Shown here: piece after piece, positions 27,610 to 39,005 of the stretch
Layout of the letters: the number at the start of each line of letters is the position of its first letter
How positions within the stretch are numbered: the stretch's first letter is position 1
NCBI GenBank assembly: GCA_963724945.1
Contig: CAVRWL010000004.1
Coordinates: 1 to 64,000, forward strand
Direction of reading: 5' to 3'
DNA from: Hyphomicrobium_A sp963724945
Lineage (GTDB): Bacteria; Pseudomonadota; Alphaproteobacteria; Rhizobiales; Hyphomicrobiaceae
DNA length: 64,000 bases
Notes under the pieces: generated by a model
Told to the model about the DNA's origin: nothing
What the model saw: the letters and a program-made list of their open reading frames with translations, nothing else
Database searches by the model: none
Position numbers and translations under genes: made by a program

Positions 27610-28521
27610 ATGGACATCCGACAGCTGCAATATCTCGCCGCGCTCGCCCGCGAGAAGCACTTCACGCGCGCCGCTGCCGCCTGCAACGTGACGCAACCGA
27701 CGCTCTCCGGGCGCATCCGCCAGCTCGAGCTCGAGCTCGAGGTTCCGATCGTGGAGCGCGGCCAGCGCTATCGCGGGCTGACGCCGGAAGGCGAGCGCGT
27801 CCTCAAGTGGGCGCACGTCATCCTCAAGAACTGGCAGGCGATGCAGGAAGAGCTCGGCCACCTCAAGGACCACGAGAGCGGGCTGATGGGTCGCGTGGTG
27901 CTCGGCGGCATCCCCTCCTCGCTGCCGATGATCCCGCTCCTGACGAAAAAAATCAGAACCCTTCACCCCGGCATCGACTTCACGGTGCTGTCGCAAAGCT
28001 CCGAGGAGATCCTACGCGGGCTTGCCGATTTCTCGCTCGACGTCGGCATTACCTATCTCGACAACGAGCCGATCGAGGGCCTGCTCTCAACGCCGCTCTA
28101 TGTCGAGCGCTATTGCCTGTTCGTTCCCGAGACGCACGCCTACGCCAAGCGCGGGTCGGTGACGTGGCAGGAGGCGTCCGAGGAGCCGCTGTGCCTTCTC
28201 ACCTCCAACATGCAGAACAGGCGCATCATCGACCGTGCGTTCGAAACGGCGCAATGCCACCCCGTCCCGCGGCTGGAGACCAATTCCGTCATCAATCTGT
28301 GCTCCAACGTGCGTCTGATGGGTCTTGCCAGCATCATGCCGCAGTACGTGCTTGAGGTGCTGGGGAATGTCTCCGACATTCGCGCGATCCCGCTCGACCA
28401 TCCGACGGTCGAGCACAGCGTCGGGCTGGTCGTGACGGACCGCGATCCGCTCTCGCCGCTGATCGAGGCGCTGCGCGAGGCGGCGGCCGCGCTCGCGCCC
28501 GTCACTTTCGGGGGTCAATAA
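27610..28521 (+). CDS. LysR-type regulator next to formate dehydrogenase (FdsR-like)
   Basis: 303 aa. An N-terminal winged helix (MDIRQLQYLAALAREKHFTRAAAACNVTQPTLSGRIRQLE) and a LysR substrate-binding domain (about residues 90-295). The ATG follows GGGAGGGGC. It is transcribed in the same direction as fdsGBACD and lies 158 bases before it, the position of the LysR-type regulator (FdsR) known in Cupriavidus and related fds clusters. The inferred role is formate- or co-substrate-responsive control of the operon; the effector is not known from sequence. Confidence 0.85.
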   Translation: MDIRQLQYLAALAREKHFTRAAAACNVTQPTLSGRIRQLELELEVPIVERGQRYRGLTPEGERVLKWAHVILKNWQAMQEELGHLKDHESGLMGRVVLGGIPSSLPMIPLLTKKIRTLHPGIDFTVLSQSSEEILRGLADFSLDVGITYLDNEPIEGLLSTPLYVERYCLFVPETHAYAKRGSVTWQEASEEPLCLLTSNMQNRRIIDRAFETAQCHPVPRLETNSVINLCSNVRLMGLASIMPQYVLEVLGNVSDIRAIPLDHPTVEHSVGLVVTDRDPLSPLIEALREAAAALAPVTFGGQ

Positions 28522-28679
28522 GATGACAGTGCATAGCTGGAAGCCCGCGGCATAAAACAGTCATTTGTGCAATGCAGCATTGGCCGCCTCGATTGCCGCA
28601 TCGAGAGCGCCGATTTGATCCCGCGGGCGCAACTTGGGACAAGGCAGTTTGCCGCAGGCGAGGCCACCGAGGCATAGGA

Positions 28680-29188
28680 ATGTCACGACCAATGACCCCC
28701 ACCGTTGCGAGCGAAGCACCGCCCGCAAGCGAAGAGCGTTCCCGTACGATCTGCGAGGCTCACGGCAATCGTCCCGACGAGCTTTTGGAGATCTTCCACG
28801 CGGTGCAGGCCGAGCTCGGCTTCGTGCCCGAGGCGGCGCTGCCCGTCATTGCCGGCGCGCTCAATCTGTCGCGCGCCGAGGTCTACGGCGTGTTGAGCTT
28901 CTATCATGATTTCCGGCGCGCGCCGCCGGGGCGCCACGTGGTCAAGATCTGCCGCGCCGAGGCCTGCCAGGCGATGCACACCGAGGAGGTGTGCCGCCAT
29001 GCCGAGCAGCGGCTCGGCACGCATTTCGGCGAGACGAGCGCCGACGGAGAGTTCACGCTGGAGGCCGTCTACTGCCTCGGCAATTGCGCGCTCTCGCCGG
29101 CCATGATGATCGATGACGTCCTCTATGGTTGCGTCGACAAGAAGCGCTTCGACGCGATCATTGCCGACCTCGACAAGGAGGCCGCTGC

Positions 29189-29192
<4 letters not shown>
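28680..29192 (+). CDS. fdsG: Formate dehydrogenase gamma subunit FdsG
   Basis: 170 aa, NuoE-like. The [2Fe-2S] ligands are seen as CRAEACQAM and CLGNCALSP, with ELGFVPEAALPVIA and YGVLSFYHDFRRAP earlier. FdsG forms, with FdsB, the diaphorase part that passes electrons to NAD+. Start set at 28680; an in-frame ATG at 28692 is possible. Its stop overlaps the fdsB start (ATGA), so the two are translationally coupled. Confidence 0.92.
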
Positions 29193-30744
<1,552 letters not shown>

Positions 30745-30783
30745 CCAAGCGAGGCCACGCTATGACCAGCGAGAACCCAGCCG

Positions 30784-33691
30784 ATGACGCTGATCAAGGA
30801 ACAGGACTACGGCACCCCCGCCAAGCATCCGCACTGCGAACGCGACGGTGACGCTTGAGATCGACGGCCAGGCCGTGACGGTCCCTGAGGGCACCTCGAT
30901 CATGCGGGCGGCCGCCGATGCTCGGCATCAGGTGCCGAAGCTGTGTGCCAGCGACAACCTCGACCGCCTTCGGGTCGTGCCGGCTCTGCCTCGTCGAGAT
31001 CGAGGGGCGCAAGGGCACGCCCGCCTCCTGCACCACGCCGGTGGCGCCGGGGATGCAAGGTTGCGACCCAGACCGACCGCCTTGCGCGCATCCGCAGGGG
31101 CGTGATGGAGCTTTACATCTCCGACCATCCGCTCGACTGCCTGACCTGCGCCGCCAACGGCGACTGCGAGCTGCAGGACATGGCGGGCGCAGTGGGCCTG
31201 CGCGACGTCCGCTACGGCTACGACGGCGACAACCATGTGTTCGCGCGCTCCAACGGCGAGACGAACCCGCTGTGGCAAGGCAAGGACAAGTCCAACCCCT
31301 ACTTCCAGTTCGAGCCGTCGAAGTGCATCGTGTGCTCGCGCTGCGTGCGCGCGTGCGAGGAGGTGCAGGGCACCTTCGCGCTGACCATCGACGGGCGCGG
31401 CTTCGCCTCGAACGTCGCTGCCAGCATGGACGAGGACTTCCTGCAATCGGAGTGCGTCTCCTGCGGCGCCTGCGTGCAGGCCTGCCCGACGGCGACGCTG
31501 ATCGAGAAGTCCATCGTCGACCACGGCCAGCCCGAGCACTCCGTGGTGACGACGTGCGCCTACTGCGGCGTCGGCTGCTCGTTCAAGGCCGAGATGCAGG
31601 GCGACGAAGGTCGTGCGCATGGTGCCCTACAAGGACGGCGGGCGCCAACGAGGGCCACTCGTGCGTCAAGGGCCGCTTCGCGTTCGGCTACGCGACGCAC
31701 AAGGACCGCGTGCTGGACCCGATGATCCGCGAGAAGATCACCGATCCCTGGCAGGTCGTGACCTGGGACGAGGCGATCAAGTTCGCCGCCGACCGCTTCA
31801 TGGCCATCCAGAAGAAGCACGGGCGCGGCTCGATCGGCGGCATCACGTCCTCGCGCACGACCAACGAGGAGGTCTACGTCGTGCAGCGCATGGTGCGCGC
31901 GGCCTTCGGCAACAACAACGTCGACACCTGCGCGCGCGTCTGCCACTCCCCGACCGGCTACGGCCTGAAGCGACGTTCGGCACCTCCGCCGGCACCCAGG
32001 ACTTCCGCAGCGTCGACAAGTCCGACGTCATCCTGGTGATCGGCGCCAATCCGACCGACGCCCACCCCGTCTTCGCCTCGCGCATGAAGAGGCGCCTGCG
32101 TGAGGGCGCCAAGCTCATCGTCGTCGACCCGCGCCGCATCGACCTCGTGCAAGCACGCCCGCACGTCAAGGCCGACTATCATCTGCAGTTGCGGCCCTCG
32201 ACCAACGTCGCGGTCCTCAACGCGCTGAGCCACGTCGTCGCCGCCGAGGGCCTCATCGATCGTTGCATTCGTCGCGGCGCGCTGCGAGAAGCACGATTTC
32301 GAGCAGTGGGAGGCCTTCATCAAGGCCGGAGAGAACCGCCCGGAGGCGCTCGAGCCCATCACGGGCGTGCCGGCAGCCGAGATTCGGGCCGCCGCGCGCC
32401 TCTTCGCCACTGGCGGCAACGGCGCGATCTACTACGGCCTCGGCGTCACCGAGCACAGCCAGGGCTCGACCATGGTGATGGCGATGGCCAACCTCGCCAT
32501 GGCGACCGGCAACATCGGCCGCGAGGGCGTGGGCGTGAACCCGCTGCGTGGGCAGAACAACGTGCAGGGCTCCTGCGACATGGGCTCGTTCCCGCACGAG
32601 TTCCCGGGCTACCGCCACGTCTCGGGCGACGCGGTACGCGCAAGCTGTTCGAGAAGGTGTGGGGCAAGAAGCTCGATCCCGAGCCCGGGCTGCGCATCCC
32701 CAACATGTTCGACGCGGCCATCGAGCGGCTCGTTCAAAGGCCTCTTCGTGCAGGGCGAGGACATCGCCCAGTCCGACCCCAACACCCAGCACGTGACGCA
32801 CGCGCTCGACTCGCTGGAGCTCCTCGTCGTGCAGGACCTCTTCCTCAACGAGACGGCCGCCTTCGCGCACGTCTTCCTGCCGGGCACCTCGTTCCTGGAG
32901 AAGGACGGCACCTTCACCAACGCCGAGCGGCGCATCAACCGCGTGCGCCCGGTGATGAAGGAGCCGCAGCGGCAAGGCGGAGTGGGAGATCGTGTGCCGC
33001 ATCGCTACGGTGATGGGCTATCCCATGAGCTATCCATCAGCGCCGGCGATCATGGACGAGATCGCCGCTACTGACGCCGACCTTCAAGGGCGTGAGCTTC
33101 GCCAAGCTCGACGAGCTCGGCAGCGTCCAGTGGCCGTGCAACGACGACGCGCCGATCGGCACGCCGGTCATGCACGTCGACGAGTTCACGCGCGGCAAGG
33201 GCCGTTTCAGTTGAGCCGACGTTCGTGCCGACGAACGAGCGCACCAACCGCAACTTCCCGCTCATCCTGACGACGGGCCGCATCCTCTCCCAGTACAACG
33301 TCGGCGCGCAGACGCGGCGCACCGAGAACGTCGTCTGGCACACGGAGGACATCCTCGAGATCCACCCCTCCGACGCAGAGGTTCGCGGCATCAAGGACGG
33401 CGCGCTTCGTCTCGCTCACGAGCCGCGTCGGCGGCACGACGATGCGCGTCCAGATCACCGACCGCATGCCGCCGGGCGTCGTCTACACGACGTTCCACTA
33501 TCCCCGCCAGCGGCGCCAACGTGATCACGACGGAGAACTCCGACTGGGCGACCAACTGCCCCGAGTACAAGGTCACGGCCGTGCAGGTCATGCCGTCGAA
33601 CCACCCCGCCGAATGGCAGACGGAGTGGGAGGAGCGTGACCGCGAGAACAAGCGCATCGCCGACAAGAAGACGCTGGTTGCGGCCGAGTGA
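30784..33691 (+). CDS. fdsA: Formate dehydrogenase alpha subunit FdsA, many frameshifts
   Basis: Reconstructed length about 960 aa. N-terminal [2Fe-2S] ferredoxin part, a His-Cys cluster (HPLDCLTCAANGDCELQ), two [4Fe-4S] motifs (CIVCSRCVRACEE and CVSCGACVQACPT), then the molybdopterin domain beginning CAYCGVGC. The Mo ligand is Cys, in VDTCARVCHSPTGYGL, so this is the Cys type, not selenocysteine. Oxidises formate to CO2 at Mo-bis-MGD. About fifteen to eighteen single-base changes, mostly insertions, split the frame between 30830 and 33520; examples lie at 30973, 31067, 31606, 31645, 31972, 32266, 32728, 32970 and 33407. The start at MTLIKEQDYGTPA is chosen by family fit. Confidence 0.9.
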
Positions 33692-33706
33692 ACGAGCGCA
33701 GCCACT

Positions 33707-33738
33707 TTGCTTTGAGCGTTGTGTTGCTTTGAGCGTTG
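33707..33738. repeat. 15-base direct repeat between fdsA and fdhD
   Basis: TTGCTTTGAGCGTTG at 33707-33721 and again at 33724-33738, period 17. It lies just before the fdhD start and includes a possible TTG start (33736). Probably a small slippage duplication. Confidence 0.85.
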
Positions 33739-33750
33739 AGCGCCGCCATC

Positions 33751-34575
33751 ATGACCGCCATGGCAAAGAAGTCCGATCTCGTCGCGGCGCCCTCCGCGGC
33801 GCTGTGCTCGCAGCCGGTCGACGCCACGGCCTATGATGCGGGAGGAGAGGGCTCGCCGGTCACCTGGCAAATCCCCGACGAAGTCCCCGTTGCCATCCAG
33901 ATCAACTCGGCGCCCTACACGGTGATGATGGCGACGCCGGCGAACCTCAACGAGTTCGGCGTCGGCTTCGCGCTCGCCGAAGGCATCGTGCCGAGGCGCT
34001 CCGATATCCGCGGCGTGCTCGCCATGCCTGTCGAGAGCGGCTTTGCCGTCGATATCGCCATCGATGAGGCGGCGCTCGAAGCAGCGCGTATGCCGCGCCG
34101 CTCCATCGAGGGCCGCTCGGGCTGCGGCCTGTGCGGCGTGGAGAACATCGCCGACGTCGTGCGCGTGACGGCGCCGGTTGAGCGCCAGGTCCGTCCCGAC
34201 GCCGCCGCGATCCTGAAGGCCGCCACGGAGCTGCCGCAGCGCCAGCCGATGAACCGGCTCAATCACACCGTGCACGGCGCGGCGTGGGTCTCGCTTAAGG
34301 GCGAGGTTTTGATCGTGCGCGAGGACGTCGGCCGCCACAACGCGCTCGACAAGCTGATCGGCGCGCTTTTCGAGACGGGGACGGACCTCTCCTCCGGCTT
34401 CGTCCTGATGACGAGCCGCTGCTCTTTCGAGCTCGTGCAGAAGGCCGCCACCGTCGGCATCGGCGCGCTCGTAACCGTCTCGGCGCCGACCGCGCTCGCC
34501 CTCAAGATCGCCCGCAACGCCCACCTCTTTCTAGCCTCGCTCGGCGACCGTGGCGTCGTCGTCGTCAACACGTAA
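33751..34575 (+). CDS. fdhD: Formate dehydrogenase accessory sulfurtransferase FdhD (FdsC)
   Basis: About 274 aa. The Cys motif SGCGLCGVENI is the FdhD active loop that carries sulfur from IscS to bis-MGD before insertion; LNEFGVGFALAEGI, VREDVGRHNALDKLIG and PTALALKIARN are further family blocks. In fds clusters this gene is called fdsC. Start: ATG at 33751 (MTAMAKK); a TTG at 33736 inside the repeat would add five residues. Intact frame, unlike its upstream neighbour. Confidence 0.94.
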   Translation: MTAMAKKSDLVAAPSAALCSQPVDATAYDAGGEGSPVTWQIPDEVPVAIQINSAPYTVMMATPANLNEFGVGFALAEGIVPRRSDIRGVLAMPVESGFAVDIAIDEAALEAARMPRRSIEGRSGCGLCGVENIADVVRVTAPVERQVRPDAAAILKAATELPQRQPMNRLNHTVHGAAWVSLKGEVLIVREDVGRHNALDKLIGALFETGTDLSSGFVLMTSRCSFELVQKAATVGIGALVTVSAPTALALKIARNAHLFLASLGDRGVVVVNT

Positions 34576-34610
34576 CGCGCCCTCGGGAGCAATCGGGAAA
34601 GCCTCGCCTC

Positions 34611-34847
34611 ATGGAAAACCGTGACATGACCCGCATGGCCAATCAGATCGCGGCCTTCTTCGAGGCGTATCCGCGCTCGGAGGCACTCGAGGGGATCGCA
34701 AAGCACGTCAAGAGCTTCTGGGACCCCAGAATGCGCAAGCAGCTCGACGCCTACATCGCCGCGGGGGCCGAAGGCCTGTCGCCTCTCGTCGTCGCCGCGC
34801 TGGCGCCAAAAGGCGGCTCACAACCCAAAGCTAAAGCCAAGGCCTGA
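34611..34847 (+). CDS. fdsD: Formate dehydrogenase delta subunit FdsD
   Basis: 78 aa. MANQIAAFFEAYPRSEALEGIAKHVKSFWDPRMRKQL is the FdsD pattern; the C-terminal tail is Lys/Ala rich. FdsD is a small subunit needed for stability or assembly of the FdsABG complex. Last gene of fdsGBACD; 35 bases after fdhD. Confidence 0.93.
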   Translation: MENRDMTRMANQIAAFFEAYPRSEALEGIAKHVKSFWDPRMRKQLDAYIAAGAEGLSPLVVAALAPKGGSQPKAKAKA

Positions 34848-35061
34848 TCGGCAATTCTTGGTTAGCCAATCGCAGCGCGGCCCCGCTTGCAGCGGCTCCC
34901 GGCGAGGCATAGATTCCTCTTATTGCGAAGTTGCGAAGGCCGCGCCGGCGAGAGGCTTTTAGTGGCCCACGGTCCCTTTGCCGTGGGATGCTCACGCCAG
35001 CGATCTTGCTCTCTATGCGCGGCCGATGAAATGGCAGGAGGACCGCCACAGGAGGACCGTC

Positions 35062-35532
35062 ATGGGACTCGCATTGACGCTGCAGCAATACCTCGATGAC
35101 AAGCACATCGACTACGATGTCCTGAAGCACAAGCGCACGCACTCATCGGAAGGCACCGCGCGCGCGAGCCACGTGCCCGGCGAGCGTCTCGCCAAAGCCG
35201 TGGTGCTGACGCGCGAGGGCGGCTTCGTCGTCGCCGTCGTTCCCGCCTGCGCCAAGGTCCGGCTCGATAGCATCGAGAGGATCCTCCATTGCCCCGTGAG
35301 CATAGCGAGCGAGGACGAGATCGCGGAGCTGTTCCCCGACTGCGATACGGGCGCGGTGCCGCCGATCCCGGAGGCCTACGCCGTCGAAGCCTTCATCGAC
35401 GAGAGCCTGGATGCGCAGCCCGACGTCTATCTGGAGGGCGGTGACCATCGCAGCCTCGTCCACATCTCGGGCGAGCAGTTCCGCGCTCTGATGAAGGACG
35501 TGCGTCACGCGCGCATTGCCGCGAGCCACTGA
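35062..35532 (+). CDS. YbaK/aminoacyl-tRNA deacylase domain protein
   Basis: 156 aa; the ATG follows AGGAGGACC. The YbaK/EbsC fold is seen in YDVLKHKRTHSSEGTARASHVPGERLAKAVVL, and in VYLEGGDHRSLVHISGEQFRAL near the end. Members hydrolyse mischarged tRNAs (for example Cys-tRNA-Pro or Ala-tRNA-Pro); some are stress proteins. No close operon partner. Confidence 0.88.
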   Translation: MGLALTLQQYLDDKHIDYDVLKHKRTHSSEGTARASHVPGERLAKAVVLTREGGFVVAVVPACAKVRLDSIERILHCPVSIASEDEIAELFPDCDTGAVPPIPEAYAVEAFIDESLDAQPDVYLEGGDHRSLVHISGEQFRALMKDVRHARIAASH

Positions 35533-35562
35533 GGCAACCCACTGAGACCTAGGCGCGCCGGC

Positions 35563-38500
35563 TCACACGACCGCCGTCTTGTCGAGGTGCGCCACCATGA
35601 GCGGGTAGACGTCGCGGGCTGCATTCTTTCCGAAGATGCAGTCGATGTGGCCATACCCGGGGATTACCCGGCGCTCGTAGAGCTGGCGGCCGTTCGCTGC
35701 GGCGAGCCGCTCAAGCGTCCGCTCCGTGCTCGCGGGAAGGAAGCACGCGTTCTTGGCCCCGTGGATGAACAGGATCGGCAGCGCCAGGCGCCCGATATGG
35801 GGCAGGTAGACGTCGTTGCCGTTTCTGTCGAGCACGTGTCCTCTCCGCGTAAAGAGGGCGAGCTCTTTGAAGGCGTCGATGTTGGCCTCCCCGAACATCT
35901 CGGCAAGGCCCGAGGTGACGGTCGCCTCGTTGAGCTGCTCGAGCTGGTAGAGCCGCCCGTAGAGCGCGGTGATGCGGTTCGAGGTGGCGTCACGCGTGCG
36001 TTCCGAGCGCGGCACCGCAACGATGAGCTGCAGCACCTTGTCGAGCGCGCGCTCGAGGAGCCCGTCGGAGGTGGTCGCGCGCGCGTCCACGACGTCTATC
36101 CCCATCAGATCGAAGACATCCGGCGCGTGCAGGTACGCGAGCATCCGCTGCGGGAACAACGGCACGACGTAGTCGGTGGCGATTTGCGATATGACGGCCG
36201 AGCGCACGCCTTCCAGGCCCGCCAACATCGCCATGGAGAAGGTGGTCGCGCCGAAGCAATGGGCGAGCATCTGCACCGTGGCAGAGCCGGTAACGGCGCG
36301 CACCTTGGCGAGCGCGGCCGGATAGTCCTTGGTGGCGACGTCGTCGCCGGTCCACAGCTCGCGCGCGTAAGGCAGATCGACGCTGGCGCGGTAGTCGAGC
36401 AGCCAGCAGTCGTAGTCCGCCGCGACCAGGAACTCGATGAGGTTGGTCTCGATGGTATCGATCGCATAGATGAGGCTCGAGACGCCGAGCCCGTGCGAGA
36501 GCACGACGGGGCCCTTGCCGCCGCCGCGATAGCGCGTGAGCTTGAGGACCTTGCCGTCGCTCGTCTTGGCGAGATGAAACTCGGGCTCCGGCACGCGCAG
36601 CGTCCGCTTCTTGCGCGGATTGACGGTATCGTAGCGGCCTGGGCGTGACAGCACGCCTCCGTAGGTGTCGAACAGCTCGCGGCTGAAGAAGCGTCCGAAC
36701 TTGGCGACGGCCCGCAGACGATCGGCGGAATCCCGCCCGCCGAAGCCCTTAAGCGTCTGCATTTGCACGTAGAAATCAGATGGCGCGATCTCCAGCATGC
36801 CACGCGCGATATGCCCCGTCTGGGCCTTGGCGCCCATGCCGAGGTCGACATAAAGCCGCGTGGTGTCGCGCCAAAGGTCGAGATCGGCGTCCGAGCGCAC
36901 GATCTTGTAGCCCTCGAAGTAGAACTCGCGGCCGTCACGCGCGCCGAAGGAGAAGCGGTAGTCGAAATGCTTGGTCTCCACCTCGTCCTCGTCCAACCGC
37001 AGCAGATTGAAGACGCCGTCAAAGATGTCCATGGGTTCCGGCGACAGCGAGGGACACTCGACGGAGCCGATGATGCGGCCGTTGTGGCTCTTCTCGTCGA
37101 CGAAGCGGTCGACGTCGTCGATGATTACCGTGACGGTGAAGCTTAAGGGCGTTCCGGCGTCGCGCCCGCGCCGCGCCGCCGTCTCGTGCGGCAACGTCAC
37201 GTCGGGGGAGACGTAGCCCGCCATGCGCTCGGTGAACTCGACGCCGGCGGGCGCGAGCTTCTCGCGTCCATCCGGGCCGGCGTAGAGTGCCGGTGCATCC
37301 GTCTTCGGCGCATCCGAGAAGGTCAGGCCGTAGTCGCGGGCGAGATGGATCATCGCGCGCTCGGCGAGCGCCGTTATCGTCAGCAAGGGATTGACGCCCA
37401 AGGGGCGCGGAATGACCGAGCCGTCGCACACGTAGAGCCCGGCGTGCACCGCGCCATCGGCTGCGTCGGGATGCGCGTCAAACACCTGGCATTTGTGGTC
37501 CACGACGCCGCGCGTTCGATCCTGCCCCATCACGCAGCCTCCGAGCGGATGCACGGTGATGAGGCTGTTGCCGAGGATCGTATCGGTCAGCGGATTGCGC
37601 ACGAAGGTGCCGCCGGTCGCTCTCGTCGCCCGCTTCAGGTTGCGCTCGGCGGCAGCGAAGATCGGCTGCTCGGCGACGCCCGGCCACGACACCTCGAGGC
37701 CGCCCGTCGTCGAGCCCGATGCGGCCCCGGCCGTCGTCATGGCTCATGACGAGATACGTCTGCGTGCGGTGGATAGCGCCCTGATAGGGGCCGAACAGCA
37801 GGCTCTGGCGCTCGCGCGCCTGCTCCTCGAGCGCGTCGAGAAGGCCTTTGTCCATGTCCTCCCCGAAGCGCGCCGCGCCGGCGGCCATGAGTGCCGGCAG
37901 CACAGGCGCGAGGCCCGACGGGATCGATCCTTCCTCGATCACCATGCCGTCCTCGAGCCGCTCTGCGTCGCGCAGATCGATGAGGCCAGTGATGCAGGGC
38001 CCGACGGGTCCCGTCTCGGCAGTGGGCGGCGCGCCGACGCCGATGCCGTTGACGGGCACGTCGTTGTTGTAGGCGAAGGCGAGCACGTCGCCGTTGCCGG
38101 TGAAGCGCTCGCCCAATTGATCGGAGACGGCGAGGCCCGCCGCGCGCGAGCGCAAGAGGATCTCGGTGGAACCGAGCGTGCCGGCGGCGAGCACGACGAT
38201 ATCGGCGGTGATCGACTGGTCGGCGGCGGCGAACTTCTCGCGCTCGAGCCCCAAGGGCTCGAAATAGACGCGCCAGCGCCCGCGCTCGGGCAAGACGTGC
38301 GTGACGCGCAGCTCGGTGAAGATCTCGGCGCCGTGATTGTAGGCGTCCGCGATATAGGTCACCTGCACCGTGTTCTTCGCGCCGACATTGCAGCCCGCGC
38401 AGCAATCGCCGCACAGCGTGCATGCCGGCTGCTCGACGCCCGCGTAGTTGACCTGGCGCTCGAAGGTGACGTTGATCGGCGGGCGCACCACGTCGCGGCC

Positions 38501-39001
38501 GAGCAAGTTGCCGCTCACCTCCAGCGCCTTCAGCTTGGCGAGTGGCGGCGCGTCGGGATAGGGCGTGGGGCGCAGCACCTCTTGCGCGCGCGCAAAGCCC
38601 TCCTGGCGCGTCTCGTCGCCGGCGATCTCCTTGGGCCAGACGGGATCGTCCCAAACGCGCGGATCGGGGGGCAGCGAGACGTTGGCGTTGATGAGCGAGC
38701 CGCCGCCCAGCCCGCAGCCGAGCAGCACGTGAATGTCGTTGCCGAGGCGGAGATCATAAAGCCCGAGCCGCGAGCCGGCGATGTGGGTGCCGTCCTTGGC
38801 GACCTGAAACTGCTCCTGCGCCTCGATCAAGCGGTCGGGAAAGTCGCCGATCGCAAACTCGCGGCCGCGCTCGAGCACGGCGACGCGCTTGCCGCAACGG
38901 GCGAGCCGCGAGGCGGCGACGCCGCCGCCGTAGCCCGAGCCGACCACGACGACATCGTAGCGCAGCTTCAGATCGGCGATGGACTTGGACAGCCGCCGCA
39001 T
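35563..39001 (-). CDS. GMC oxidoreductase fused to alpha/beta hydrolase, one frameshift
   Basis: After correcting one extra base near 37700 (within GGCCGCCC), a single frame of about 1,145 residues results. Residues 1-570 form a cholesterol-oxidase-type GMC flavoenzyme: FAD motif VVVGSGYGGGVAASRLARCG, cysteine cluster CTLCGDCCAGCNVGAK near residue 200, GSTEILLRS, and the late HPLGGCVMG. Residues about 790-1145 form an alpha/beta hydrolase: HGLGVSS, elbow AHCFGA (Cys nucleophile in place of Ser), HGAKN and GYGHIDC (catalytic His). Between them is a beta-rich region of about 200 residues. Such fusions occur in Bradyrhizobium relatives; the substrate is unknown, perhaps a sterol or other hydrophobic alcohol ester. 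4 bases from the upstream GMC gene. Confidence 0.88.
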
Positions 39002-39005
39002 CGCC

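Noticed and set aside
31915..31975. Selenocysteine at the formate dehydrogenase active site
   Set aside because: The active-site codon is TGC (Cys) in the CARVCHSP context; no in-frame TGA occurs there.
31560..33002. Long frames opposite fdsA
   Set aside because: Antisense shadows; their composition mirrors the codon bias of fdsA.
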